Below are positions 51,742 to 60,973 of a stretch of DNA of 64,000 nucleotides, one piece after another. The notes below the pieces were generated by a model. It searched no databases, was not told the origin of the DNA, and saw nothing but the letters and a program-made list of their open reading frames with translations. Source of the DNA: JAEZDR01 sp039811185 (GTDB lineage Bacteria; Bacteroidota; Bacteroidia; Chitinophagales; Chitinophagaceae); assembly GCA_039811185.1 (NCBI GenBank), contig JBDHYF010000005.1, positions 62,001 to 126,000 on the forward strand, in the 5' to 3' direction. Position numbers and translations under genes: made by a program. Each line of letters begins with the position of its first letter. Within the stretch, counting starts at the first letter, position 1.

Positions 51742-52761
51742 ATGAAAAGATATTTAGCGGCGCTTTTGATTTTTTTTGGTTTTACAGGTGCGAAAGTGCA
51801 GGCGCAGGACCTTCATTTCTCTCAATATTTTAATGCGCCCCTGCTCATCAATCCTGCCAACACCGGCTTCGATCCGAATGCCGATTACAGGATTGGCATT
51901 AATTACCGCAACCAGTGGGCATCCGTGATGAATAATCCCTATAAAACATTCAGTGCGTGGGGCGATGTGCAAGCCTTCGGTAATCAGTTCGACGATGCCT
52001 GGATCGGAATTGGCGGCGTTATTCTGCGCGACGCCGCCGGTGCCGGAAGCTTAACTTCCACCAAAGCCTACGCTTCTGTGGCCTACCATCAGGTATTAGG
52101 ACTTAACAGCCTGCTGAGCCTTGGTTTTAACGCGGGCTGGGTGAACAAAAAAATCGACTTCTCGAAACTGACTTTCGATAACCAATGGAACGGACAATTT
52201 TTCGACAACAAGAATCTTCCTTCCAATGAAAACTTTGCCTACGATCAGGTGAACTATCTCGATATTTCACTCGGCGCCAACTATGCTTATTTCCCTACCG
52301 ACAACATCTACATCAACGGCGGATTAAGCGTTATGCACATCAACCGTCCGGTGGAGAGTTTCTTTGATGCCTCAAAAGTAGACGCCCGCCTTAGCATGCG
52401 TTATAACGCATTCTTAAACGCTTTGGTGAAGCTGAATGACAGCTGGATATTGAATCCTAACTTGTATTATAGCGAAATGACCGGCACGAAGGAGTTGGTA
52501 GCCGGATTAAACGCGGCATATAACTTAAGTGGCGATGGCACGATGCAGGTTATCGGGGGAATTTATATGCGCGGCAATGATGCTGTAATTCCAACGATCG
52601 GATATCAGTGGGGTGGCATGAAGCTTACGGTAAGTTATGATGCCACTATTTCGTCGCTCAGTTCCTACAACAATGCGCGGGGCGCATACGAATTTTCGCT
52701 GGTGAAAGCCGGAATTTTTGGTGGCGACAAAGCCGTAAAATGTCCAACTGTAACCTTTTAA
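51742..52761 (+). CDS. PorP/SprF-family T9SS outer membrane protein
   Basis: The 339-residue protein has a signal peptide (FFGFTGAKVQAQ) and the family opening DLHFSQYFNAPLLINPANTG, followed by beta-barrel strands. Such proteins pair with T9SS clients that carry type B sorting domains and assist their export or surface attachment. It starts 8 bases after such a client, so the two are almost certainly a functional pair. It ends in CPTVTF. Confidence 0.93.
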   Translation: MKRYLAALLIFFGFTGAKVQAQDLHFSQYFNAPLLINPANTGFDPNADYRIGINYRNQWASVMNNPYKTFSAWGDVQAFGNQFDDAWIGIGGVILRDAAGAGSLTSTKAYASVAYHQVLGLNSLLSLGFNAGWVNKKIDFSKLTFDNQWNGQFFDNKNLPSNENFAYDQVNYLDISLGANYAYFPTDNIYINGGLSVMHINRPVESFFDASKVDARLSMRYNAFLNALVKLNDSWILNPNLYYSEMTGTKELVAGLNAAYNLSGDGTMQVIGGIYMRGNDAVIPTIGYQWGGMKLTVSYDATISSLSSYNNARGAYEFSLVKAGIFGGDKAVKCPTVTF

Positions 52762-52769
52762 CTTAGCCG

Positions 52770-53927
52770 GTGCAGACGTCGCATATTCAGTTGAAACGCA
52801 TATCCTATGCAGCTTCTATCATTGGAAGCTACGATGGTAAAATACCGTTTCATCTTTTTTTAAAGCAGTATTTCAAACAGCATAAAAAATTTGGATCTGC
52901 CGACCGGAAAGCCATTGCAGAAGCATGTTTCAGCTATTGGCGGCTGGGAAAGTCTTTTCCGGAAACCGATGTTGTAAGAAGGATAGGGGCCGCTATTTTT
53001 CTCTGCAACGATAACAGTGTGTTTTGGAAAGATGATTTAACCTTATCGTTCGACGAAAGACTTCAGGAAACGAAGAAAATCTATCCTGAGTTTGTGCTGC
53101 AAAACGTTTTCCGTTTTTCACAGGCAATTCATCCTTCTATTGGCCGGCATGAATGGCAACAGTCGTTTTTAAAGCAGCCCGATGTATTCCTCCGTATAAG
53201 GCCGGGAATGCAGCTTAGGGTGCTCCAATCGCTCAAGAATAGTGGGCTTGCCTGCCATGTTGAAGATGACAGTAACACCTGCGTTCGTTTACCGCCTTCC
53301 GCCAAAGTAGACGACTACGTTGTTCTGGACCTCGAGGCGGTGGTTCAGGACAAAAACTCGCAGCGAGTGGTTGAACCGCTGAAGCCTTTCGCCGGAGCTA
53401 TCAAATCCGTTTGGGATTGTTGTGCGGCAAGCGGCGGAAAATCTATTCTTCTTTACGATACCTTGCCCGCTGTGCAGATTCATGCGTCTGATGTGCGCAG
53501 CTCCATTCTCCACAATCTGCGGAAGCGTTTTCAGCGCGCTGCTATCACCGGCTTCACTTCTTCGGCAGATGATTTAACGATGCAGCGTTCTTCTGGGCGG
53601 ATGTTCGATTTAGTGGTCTGCGATGTGCCATGCACAGGAAGCGGAACATGGAGCCGCAGCCCTGAACAGCTCGTCTTCTTTCAGGAAAAAGAAATTTTCG
53701 AATACCAGACTAAGCAACGGAAAATTGTTTCCCATGCAATTCATCATGTAAAGAGAAACGGCCTGCTGTTATACATTACCTGCTCTGTTTTTTCTGCCGA
53801 AAATGAAGATAACGTTGCATCGTTTGTTGCGGATTTGAATCTGGAATTGCTTAGCAGTGAAATTTTTAGCGGATATGCCGATAAGGCCGACACACTTTAT
53901 GCGGCATTGCTCCGAAAGCCGGTATAG
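52770..53927 (+). CDS. RsmB-like rRNA cytosine-C5 methyltransferase
   Basis: The 385-residue protein has the NOL1/NOP2/Sun fold: SAM-binding DCCAASGGKSILLYD, the motif IV cysteine in CDVPCTGSGTWSRSPEQL, and the motif VI cysteine in YITCSVFSAEN. It probably methylates a cytosine in 16S rRNA; RsmB (C967) or RsmF-type cannot be told apart by eye. The start is GTG at 52770, 8 bases after the PorP gene. It abuts the convergent subtilisin gene with no gap. Confidence 0.88.
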   Translation: MQTSHIQLKRISYAASIIGSYDGKIPFHLFLKQYFKQHKKFGSADRKAIAEACFSYWRLGKSFPETDVVRRIGAAIFLCNDNSVFWKDDLTLSFDERLQETKKIYPEFVLQNVFRFSQAIHPSIGRHEWQQSFLKQPDVFLRIRPGMQLRVLQSLKNSGLACHVEDDSNTCVRLPPSAKVDDYVVLDLEAVVQDKNSQRVVEPLKPFAGAIKSVWDCCAASGGKSILLYDTLPAVQIHASDVRSSILHNLRKRFQRAAITGFTSSADDLTMQRSSGRMFDLVVCDVPCTGSGTWSRSPEQLVFFQEKEIFEYQTKQRKIVSHAIHHVKRNGLLLYITCSVFSAENEDNVASFVADLNLELLSSEIFSGYADKADTLYAALLRKPV

Positions 53928-55850
53928 CTACTGCTTTAAAAACCTGAATGTTTTTTGCGAAACGCCGCTCACGTCAATATTGTACACCCCTCTTTGCAAT
54001 GCTGCCGATTTTTTTAGCTTTATAAGATGGGGGCTCCCCGCAGTGATTTGTTGTTCCACCGTTTCCAACACGCGGCCGTTCATGTCGGATAATCGAACCA
54101 TACATTTCCCACTCAGCGCAGGATGAAGTGAAATGTACACAAAGCCATCCTGCCATTGAATCAGCGAAGCATCGCCGGCCGCATTGTTGCCCTGCTTTTT
54201 TACTTCTATCGTTCTGGAATAGGCGCCGGCACTGTATTTCAGATAATAGCTGCCGGGCAAAAGCGTTTTTAGCGAATCGATCCGAAGGGTATAAACCTCT
54301 TGCTCTTCGGTTGTTAGCAACTTTGTTTGTACAACCTCATACTGCTGGTTCACCAGTTGTAAAACCGCAGAGCCGCTTGTTTGTGCAATCAGTTTTACAT
54401 AGAGCGTGTCTTCAAAAATCAGCGGCGTAACAAATAGAAATTCGCTTCCGTAAACATCTTCGTTTTGCTTTTTCTTCAGCAGCGTGTAGGCTTTGCGCAT
54501 GTTGGGGAGCCCGTAGCCAAACACATTGTCAGGAGTTGTGTACCGATGGCTGCTGCGGTAAACCGCATCGAGTATTTCACTGTTTTTAAACTGCGGAAAT
54601 GCCTGCCATAAACAGGCAATGAGCCCGGCAATATTTGGGTTCGAAAAAGAAGTGCCGTTACTCGTTACCGGACCGTTTAAACCCGCCACATAAGTTCCCC
54701 AGCCCACCGATACAATATCGGGTTTTATTTTTCCGGGATATCCATAACTGCTGAAGCCCGCAGGCTGACCGAGTGCATTGGTTGCACCCACCGCACACAC
54801 GCCATCAGCGTCGGCAGGAAAAATCAGATATTTCCAGGCGTTATTGCCTTCGTTGCCCGCACTGTTCATAACAATCATTCCTTTGGAAACCGCTATCGAC
54901 GCGCCTTTGCTGATCATTGTTGCATTGGTGTAGAAGTCGGCATAGCTATGATTTAACGATGCATCATCGAACAAATTGTATCCTAAAGAAGATGTCAATA
55001 AATCAACACCCGCACTGTCTGCGAACTCAGCGCCCGTTACCCAATTGTATTCTTCTACAGGGATTTCTTTAGAAACGTCCTCGGTTCGCAGCAGCCAATA
55101 GGTGGCATTTGGCGCTGTGCCCACCATCACGCCCGGACTGTTTGCGGCCATAACGCCGAGGCAATTCCTGCCATGGTCGTTATCTTCGGTTGTGCTGTTG
55201 TCAAAGTCAACAAAATCTTTTTCGCCGGCAATTCTTCCGTTCAGGCGTAAGCTGTCGAACAAGAAAATGCTGTTATATTTATTGTACCCCGCGTCTAACA
55301 TCGCAATCAGCATGCCCTCGCCTTTAAATCCTTTTTTGTGCAGAAATTCACCTTCGTGTATGTTGATCTGGTTGTAGGAATAGCCATAATAGGCTTCGTC
55401 ATCGGTTGTCGCTGACGATTGATTTTTTTTCGATTGGTCAATATCAAAAACGGATTCAAATTTCGGTTTAAATGAACCGCTCTGTTTTGCAGCACGATGC
55501 TGAAACCGAACAAAGGGAAGCAGCTGAATAGCCGCTTCAGCCGAACTATAATCATTGATATGTACCAGCACTGCGTTCAGCCATTTTGAACTGCTGATTA
55601 CCTGGATTCCGCCGATTTGTTTTAGCTGATTGAGGTAAAAAGCGGATACCGGCAAGTCGGTGCTGTCAGTTGCTACGCCATGCTTTGCGCGGCGGCTTAT
55701 AGCCCGGTCGGAAAGAAACTGCTGCGGATTTTGAATGGAAAAGCTGTTGTGTTGTTTATCTTTCAGAAAGATGATGTGATAACCCGGCTGTCCGTAACCG
55801 CTTAGAGCAGTAAACATCCAGATAGCTACAGAAAAAATCAATCTGCCCAT
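53928..55850 (-). CDS. S8 (subtilisin-like) peptidase exported by T9SS
   Basis: The 640-residue protein has a signal peptide (VAIWMFTALSGYG), a prodomain, and a catalytic triad D186 (AMLDAGYNK), H226 (DNDHGRNC) and S401 (NGTSFSNPN), with oxyanion N333 (SAGNEG). The histidine and serine contexts differ from the classical HGT and GTSMAxP. The C-terminal 80 residues (MVRLSDMNGRVLETVEQQIT) form a type A T9SS sorting domain. It is a predicted cell-surface or secreted protease. It begins 2 bases after a lipoprotein gene. Confidence 0.9.
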   Translation of the reverse strand: MGRLIFSVAIWMFTALSGYGQPGYHIIFLKDKQHNSFSIQNPQQFLSDRAISRRAKHGVATDSTDLPVSAFYLNQLKQIGGIQVISSSKWLNAVLVHINDYSSAEAAIQLLPFVRFQHRAAKQSGSFKPKFESVFDIDQSKKNQSSATTDDEAYYGYSYNQINIHEGEFLHKKGFKGEGMLIAMLDAGYNKYNSIFLFDSLRLNGRIAGEKDFVDFDNSTTEDNDHGRNCLGVMAANSPGVMVGTAPNATYWLLRTEDVSKEIPVEEYNWVTGAEFADSAGVDLLTSSLGYNLFDDASLNHSYADFYTNATMISKGASIAVSKGMIVMNSAGNEGNNAWKYLIFPADADGVCAVGATNALGQPAGFSSYGYPGKIKPDIVSVGWGTYVAGLNGPVTSNGTSFSNPNIAGLIACLWQAFPQFKNSEILDAVYRSSHRYTTPDNVFGYGLPNMRKAYTLLKKKQNEDVYGSEFLFVTPLIFEDTLYVKLIAQTSGSAVLQLVNQQYEVVQTKLLTTEEQEVYTLRIDSLKTLLPGSYYLKYSAGAYSRTIEVKKQGNNAAGDASLIQWQDGFVYISLHPALSGKCMVRLSDMNGRVLETVEQQITAGSPHLIKLKKSAALQRGVYNIDVSGVSQKTFRFLKQ

Positions 55851-55852
55851 TC

Positions 55853-56602
55853 CTATTTATTATCAACAAGATTTAAATAAAGTCCGTTACTGTTTGCTTC
55901 GAAATGCGGCCCCGGATTGTTTAATTGCCAGTCCCAAAACAGAAACCTTTTGTAAATAAGTCCTACTCCTTTTGCATACACTTCAACCGCGTATATGCGT
56001 TGATCGAAATAGGCAGGATCGAAGTCGCCCTGCTGCACTTGCGACTGATGCTGGAATACAGTAACGGTTTCATTAAAAGTGCCTTTCCGCGTAGTGAACG
56101 GAAGCCCGATATGCTGGTACTGATAGTTCCATTCATCGTAATATTTATACGGCGAGTTAGCCGTTTTTGTATCGATATAGCTGTTGCCTTTCCATCGTGT
56201 GTTTTCTGTTACCGGCGAGGCGAGTTTGAAGAAACGGAGGTTGTTTTCTACCACTTCTACTCCGGTTGCGGTATGGGTAACGTAATAGGTGTTTTTGTAT
56301 TGAAAAGGATGTTGTTGAAGGGTGTCCGTAGTGTATCGATAAACTTTAAAAGAAGTTTGCCCGAGATTGTCCTGAAATGTTTCAATGACGCTGTCCTTCG
56401 CCAGATAATAGAAAGTATCGAGTTTAGTGTCGATGTTTACGGGTTTCACTGAATCTAAACGGTAAAAAAAAGTTTTCCCGGCCTCCATTGGAAAATAATC
56501 CGTGGCTTTTTCAAAGGTGCTTCCGTCCTGTTCTTTTTTACAGGATGTCAGTACGACAATGCTTATCATCGCCAAAAGCGCAATCAATCCGAAACTTCTC
56601 AT
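55853..56602 (-). CDS. Hypothetical lipoprotein
   Basis: The 249-residue protein has a lipoprotein signal ending at cysteine 21 (SIVVLTSC) and a beta-rich body (DYFPMEAGKTFFYRLDSV, IYAVEVYAKGVGLIYKRFLF). The repeated pattern of a quantity followed by conversion strands is common in Bacteroidota lipoproteins, but I recognise no named family. Operon position directly before a T9SS subtilisin suggests a joint role at the envelope. Confidence 0.75.
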   Translation of the reverse strand: MRSFGLIALLAMISIVVLTSCKKEQDGSTFEKATDYFPMEAGKTFFYRLDSVKPVNIDTKLDTFYYLAKDSVIETFQDNLGQTSFKVYRYTTDTLQQHPFQYKNTYYVTHTATGVEVVENNLRFFKLASPVTENTRWKGNSYIDTKTANSPYKYYDEWNYQYQHIGLPFTTRKGTFNETVTVFQHQSQVQQGDFDPAYFDQRIYAVEVYAKGVGLIYKRFLFWDWQLNNPGPHFEANSNGLYLNLVDNK

Positions 56603-56630
56603 TTTTCAGTTTTAGCAAACAAATATAAAT

Positions 56631-57137
56631 CTATTCATCCTTGCTGAATCCGGTTTTTGCTTTCAGTTTTTCGAGGACTTCATATATTATCGGGCAACGA
56701 CCATAATGCATAAAAGTTGCGAACATCCGGCCCTGAAAGCCCGCTGCGTCCAAGCCGGGAAAGTTTCTGCACTCCTGCGGCCTGTGAGTGTAAACAGTGC
56801 ATTTGTCATCCGTCAGAAACTTGCAGGGAATCGTGTTCATCACCATCAGGTTTCCTGACGATGAGCATTCAACATAGTACTCTTTAAATTCAGCGGCTGT
56901 TTGATTGGTCGCTGCGCAAAGCCGCTCTACATCTGCATTTTCAAGGTTTATCATCAGTTGGCGGCAACAGTTTCCACAGGCCGTGCAGTCCACTCCGGCA
57001 CTCACTTCTTCGTTCAGCCCTATCACAAGCGCATCAATAGCCGGCGCATCCTGCTCCTTTAAAAAATTCCTGAATCTTATGTTTTCTTCAAACTTCTCAC
57101 CGGCCTCAATTTCCATCTTTCTAAGCAACGACTGCAT
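56631..57137 (-). CDS. YkgJ-family cysteine cluster protein
   Basis: The 168-residue protein has the YkgJ pattern: CTACGNCCRQL, then CSSSGN, IPCKFLTDDKCTVYTHRPQE and C in ECRNFPG. These eight or so cysteines probably bind a zinc or iron-sulfur centre. The function of the family is unknown. It is third-from-last in a four-gene minus-strand operon, 15 bases after the transglutaminase-like gene. Confidence 0.9.
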   Translation of the reverse strand: MQSLLRKMEIEAGEKFEENIRFRNFLKEQDAPAIDALVIGLNEEVSAGVDCTACGNCCRQLMINLENADVERLCAATNQTAAEFKEYYVECSSSGNLMVMNTIPCKFLTDDKCTVYTHRPQECRNFPGLDAAGFQGRMFATFMHYGRCPIIYEVLEKLKAKTGFSKDE

Positions 57138-57152
57138 GGTGCAAAGAAAGAA

Positions 57153-58073
57153 TTATAAGCTGATAATATACTTCACATCTTCATTCAGGTAAGGGCCACC
57201 CGGATGGCGCGCCGTATAATCGAGGTTAATCCAATACTCGCCCTTATGTTCATGGTAGTATATCTTATCCACCTTCACATCGCGAAACAACTGAATAATG
57301 GCTTGTTGCATAATTTCAAAATCTTCTTTATGCCCCACATATAATTCAGGATACATGTGCCCTTCAATTACTACAAGCCGGCATTTGGCGCCGATTGCCA
57401 TCAGCGCACTCGCCATTAAAATACTGTGGTCGTCACAATCGCCGCCCAACCCGTTTAAAATTGTTTCTTTCGGCGTTGCAAAATACTCATCGCGCATATT
57501 ATCGGGCACATAGCCAAAATTTGAGTTGATGTATTTAAAAAGCGACAATTGCCGCGTTACCATTCCGTATTTGCTGCGGTAGTCGTCGAAATTTTCCAGC
57601 GAATGTTTCACTGCAAAGTTTCTGACCACACTGTCGCTGTACTGCATCTTAGCAAGCACACGCCGGGAAGTTTTGTTGTTAGGTTTCGAAAAAAGCGATG
57701 GGTCCAGACTTATGAGGTCTGTCTGTTTTTCTTCACGCGTAATCCAGTTGTTTTCTACGATTGCCCGGTAGTCGCTGATCATATTTCCAAATCCATACTT
57801 GCCATAAAACTGATTGTAGATAAAGAAGCCGGCAACCAGCAGAAAAATTGGAATAATAAGCGGTTTCAGCATGCTGATAAGAAACCGGACAATAGCAATG
57901 GAAAACAGAACGGAGATAAACATATCAATGTTCCATTCACCTACAATAATCGGAGGGATGTATTTACAGATAAAGGGAGCGAGTGGGATCACAATCAGTC
58001 CGCCCAAAACATATGCAAGAATGTTTTCTGATTTTTGATAAGCTTGTTTCCTTTCGGGCGTAACCATGGCCAT
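57153..58073 (-). CDS. Membrane-anchored transglutaminase-like protein
   Basis: The 306-residue protein has two hydrophobic stretches (about 18-40 and 50-88), then a papain-like transglutaminase core: NGLGGDCDDHSILMASAL with catalytic cysteine 213, VIEGHMYPELYVG with the histidine, and NLDYTARHPGG with the aspartate. It could act as a cysteine protease or amidase on envelope proteins or peptidoglycan. It is the first gene of the operon. ATG at 58073 or 58067 may be used. Confidence 0.85.
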   Translation of the reverse strand: MAMVTPERKQAYQKSENILAYVLGGLIVIPLAPFICKYIPPIIVGEWNIDMFISVLFSIAIVRFLISMLKPLIIPIFLLVAGFFIYNQFYGKYGFGNMISDYRAIVENNWITREEKQTDLISLDPSLFSKPNNKTSRRVLAKMQYSDSVVRNFAVKHSLENFDDYRSKYGMVTRQLSLFKYINSNFGYVPDNMRDEYFATPKETILNGLGGDCDDHSILMASALMAIGAKCRLVVIEGHMYPELYVGHKEDFEIMQQAIIQLFRDVKVDKIYYHEHKGEYWINLDYTARHPGGPYLNEDVKYIISL

Positions 58074-58176
58074 GAATTAAAAGTAGCAGTATTTTTTCAG
58101 CCTTTTGGTTAAGGCTTTATAAAATATCTGCCGGTATCACAGGCAGTGCGCACTTCTCGTTAACGGCCACAAAAGT

Positions 58177-58184
58177 TATATTTG
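58177..58184 (+). promoter_or_regulatory. Candidate -7 element (TATATTTG) of parE
   Basis: Exact consensus, 21 bases before the ATG at 58206. The -33 region has no clear match. Confidence 0.55.
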
Positions 58185-58205
58185 TCCGCTTTAAGAACAG
58201 TGAGT

Positions 58206-60131
58206 ATGGCTAAAATTAAATCGTCCGATAAAATGACAGATGCTAAACCGGTGATGCAATCCGAATATACAGAAGACAGCATCCGCAGTCTCGACTGGCG
58301 CGAACACATTCGGCTGCGGCCGGGAATGTACATCGGTAAATTGGGCGACGGATCGTCGCCGGACGATGGTATTTATGTGCTGTTGAAAGAAGTGATCGAC
58401 AACTGCATCGACGAACACACCATGGGTTACGGAAAGCAAGTGGAAATTACCATAAAAGACCGCGTGGTAACGGTTAGAGATTATGGGCGCGGCATTCCTC
58501 TCGGCAAGGTGGTAGATGTAGTAAGTAAGATAAATACCGGCGCTAAATATGATAGCCGTGCGTTTCAAAAAAGCGTTGGACTGAACGGCGTGGGCACCAA
58601 AGCGGTGAATGCGCTGAGTAACTTTTTTAAAGTGGAAAGCTTTAGAGAAGGTCGCGTAAAAACAGCCGAATTTGAAAAAGGAATTTTACTGAAAGAATAT
58701 AAAGAAGCTGCAACCGCTGAAAACAATGGAACGCTGATCAGTTTTAAGGCCGATGAAACCGTCTTTAAAAACTTTCAGTTTCGAAATGAATATATCGAAG
58801 ATCAACTGCTCAACTATTGTTATCTGAATGCCGGCCTCATTATTTATTTTAATGGAAAAAGATTTCAGAGCAAAAATGGCCTGCTCGATTTATTACAGCG
58901 GAAAACGAATGAAGACGAATTGCGTTATCCGATTATCCATTTAAAGGGCGAGGACATCGAAGTTGCCATTACGCACAACAACGATTACGGAGAAGATATT
59001 TTCTCATTTGTAAACGGGCAGTACACAACTCAGGGCGGCACGCATCAGCAGGCTTTTCGTGAAGCGTTTGTAAAAACGATTCGTGATTTTTATAAGAAGG
59101 ATTATGAAGCCGCTGATATACGCCAAAGCATTGCAGCGGCAGTGTCTGTGCGTGTGCAGGAGCCGGTTTTCGAAAGCCAGACCAAAACTAAATTAGGAAG
59201 TCATGTTGTGTATGAAGGCGGCCCGTCGATGAAAAATTTTATCAGCGATTTCTTATCCAAAGAGCTCGATAATTTCCTGCACCGCAACCCGATTACCGCG
59301 GAGGCCATCAGGAAAAAAATTGAGCAAAGCGAAAAGGAGCGGAAAGAGTTAAGCGGTATCCGCAAACTGGCAAACGAACGCGCTAAAAAAGCAAACCTCC
59401 ACAATAAAAAGCTGCGCGATTGTAAGTACCACTACAACGAAGAGCCGAGTGGTAAAGACAAAGAATCGGTGGCGCAAAAGCAAAAAGAAACCACCATATT
59501 TATTACCGAAGGCGATAGTGCAAGCGGCTCCATAACAAAGGCCCGGAACACCGAAACACAGGCAGTGTTTAGCTTAAGGGGAAAACCGCTTAACTGCTTT
59601 GGCCTCACAAAAAAAATTGTATACGAAAACGAGGAGTTTAACCTGTTGCAGCATGCCCTGAATATCGAAGACGGGCTTGAGGGACTTCGCTATAATAAAA
59701 TTGTTGTTGCCACTGATGCCGACGTTGATGGCATGCACATCCGTTTATTGTTGCTGACGTTTTTCCTTCAATTCTTTCCTGAACTTGTTAAGAAAGGACA
59801 CGTGTTTATTCTTGATACACCGCTGTTTCGGGTAAGAAACAAGCAGGAAACTATTTATTGCTATAGCGAGGCAGAGAAGCAGGCGGCCGTAAAAAAGCTC
59901 GGTGGCAAACCCGAAATCACCCGCTTTAAAGGTCTGGGCGAAATATCGCCGGGCGAATTTGAAAGCTTCATTAACGAAAACATCCGGTTACAACCGGTTA
60001 TTCTTGAGCAGGGCGACCACATACAGAATTTGCTGGAGTATTTTATGGGAAAGAATACAATGGAGCGTCAGGAGTTTATCATTAAACATTTAAAAGTTGA
60101 AGTGGACTTGCCGGAAACTGCAACCGCTTAA
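58206..60131 (+). CDS. parE: DNA topoisomerase IV subunit B
   Basis: The 641-residue protein has the GHKL ATPase (EVIDNCIDE, RPGMYIG 38-44, DYGRGIP 92-98, GLNGVGTKAVN), a transducer, and a Toprim domain (ITEGDSASGS, DADVDGMHIR). The SASGS form and short length point to ParE rather than GyrB of this phylum. With ParC it separates daughter chromosomes. parC is not in the window; a DUF1835 gene follows instead. ATG at 58206 is chosen, as the upstream extension lies before the predicted transcript start. Confidence 0.92.
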   Translation: MAKIKSSDKMTDAKPVMQSEYTEDSIRSLDWREHIRLRPGMYIGKLGDGSSPDDGIYVLLKEVIDNCIDEHTMGYGKQVEITIKDRVVTVRDYGRGIPLGKVVDVVSKINTGAKYDSRAFQKSVGLNGVGTKAVNALSNFFKVESFREGRVKTAEFEKGILLKEYKEAATAENNGTLISFKADETVFKNFQFRNEYIEDQLLNYCYLNAGLIIYFNGKRFQSKNGLLDLLQRKTNEDELRYPIIHLKGEDIEVAITHNNDYGEDIFSFVNGQYTTQGGTHQQAFREAFVKTIRDFYKKDYEAADIRQSIAAAVSVRVQEPVFESQTKTKLGSHVVYEGGPSMKNFISDFLSKELDNFLHRNPITAEAIRKKIEQSEKERKELSGIRKLANERAKKANLHNKKLRDCKYHYNEEPSGKDKESVAQKQKETTIFITEGDSASGSITKARNTETQAVFSLRGKPLNCFGLTKKIVYENEEFNLLQHALNIEDGLEGLRYNKIVVATDADVDGMHIRLLLLTFFLQFFPELVKKGHVFILDTPLFRVRNKQETIYCYSEAEKQAAVKKLGGKPEITRFKGLGEISPGEFESFINENIRLQPVILEQGDHIQNLLEYFMGKNTMERQEFIIKHLKVEVDLPETATA

Positions 60132-60139
60132 TAACGCTT

Positions 60140-60967
60140 ATGATTCATTTGGTATTTCAACAGAAGAGCGCTGCTGTTTTGGAGCAAGCCATTCGGTTAG
60201 ATGATACACTAACCGGCGATTTGATGGTGCTGAACGAAGATTTCTCTGTGGGGCCCGTGGCCGATATTTACGAGGCGGAAGGCTTTCAGCAACGAAAGGC
60301 TTTTTGGGAAGAAGTACAACAACATTCCGCCTTTCCGCTGTCGGATGTTTTGGCGGAAGATAAATTGAAAGTGCATCAGCTCATCAAAAAGCTGAACGAA
60401 CAACAAGAAGAAACTGTCTGGATATGGATGGGACAAAATGCAACTGACGTTTGTGGTTATTACTGGCTTTCTTCACAACTGAAAAACTTTCAAGGACGCG
60501 TATTTATTCTCTACTTAAATAACCTCCCGTTCCTCAACGAAAAAGGTGGAATATTTTATCCAAAATATCTTTACGAAATTTTGCCTAAGGAGTTTCTTAA
60601 AGCCAAAAGGCTCGCACGTCCGGTTACCCCAAGTGAGTTCGAAATTGATCCCGACGAATGGACGAAGCTGTCATCCGATAACGCGATGCTTCGCGTATTG
60701 GAAGGTGGCAAAAAGTTAGGTAACCGCGGAATTGAATGGGTGGATACACAGATAAAACAACTGCTCGCCAATGATAGCTTCCGGCTTCCCAAGTTTCTTT
60801 CAACGGCCGAAAGCAAACTGCCGCAAAGCTATCATCCGGCTTTCATCGTTTGGCGCCTGCGGCTACTGGCGGCAAACGGACATATTCATTCTAAAGGCAA
60901 CTTCGAAAAAGGTTGGAAGGACATTGAAATCGCTAAAGAATTATCAACTACAGTTACCTCTCAATAA
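60140..60967 (+). CDS. DUF1835/DUF3658-domain protein
   Basis: The 275-residue protein begins MIHLVFQQKSAAVLEQAIRL and has the DUF1835 features LVLNEDFSVGPV-like (MVLNEDFSVGPVADIY) and VWIWMGQNATDVCGYYWL. The second half matches DUF3658. No biochemical function is known. It follows parE by 8 bases and is followed by a secreted rhodanese-like gene after 6 bases. Confidence 0.87.
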   Translation: MIHLVFQQKSAAVLEQAIRLDDTLTGDLMVLNEDFSVGPVADIYEAEGFQQRKAFWEEVQQHSAFPLSDVLAEDKLKVHQLIKKLNEQQEETVWIWMGQNATDVCGYYWLSSQLKNFQGRVFILYLNNLPFLNEKGGIFYPKYLYEILPKEFLKAKRLARPVTPSEFEIDPDEWTKLSSDNAMLRVLEGGKKLGNRGIEWVDTQIKQLLANDSFRLPKFLSTAESKLPQSYHPAFIVWRLRLLAANGHIHSKGNFEKGWKDIEIAKELSTTVTSQ

Positions 60968-60973
60968 CAAAAT

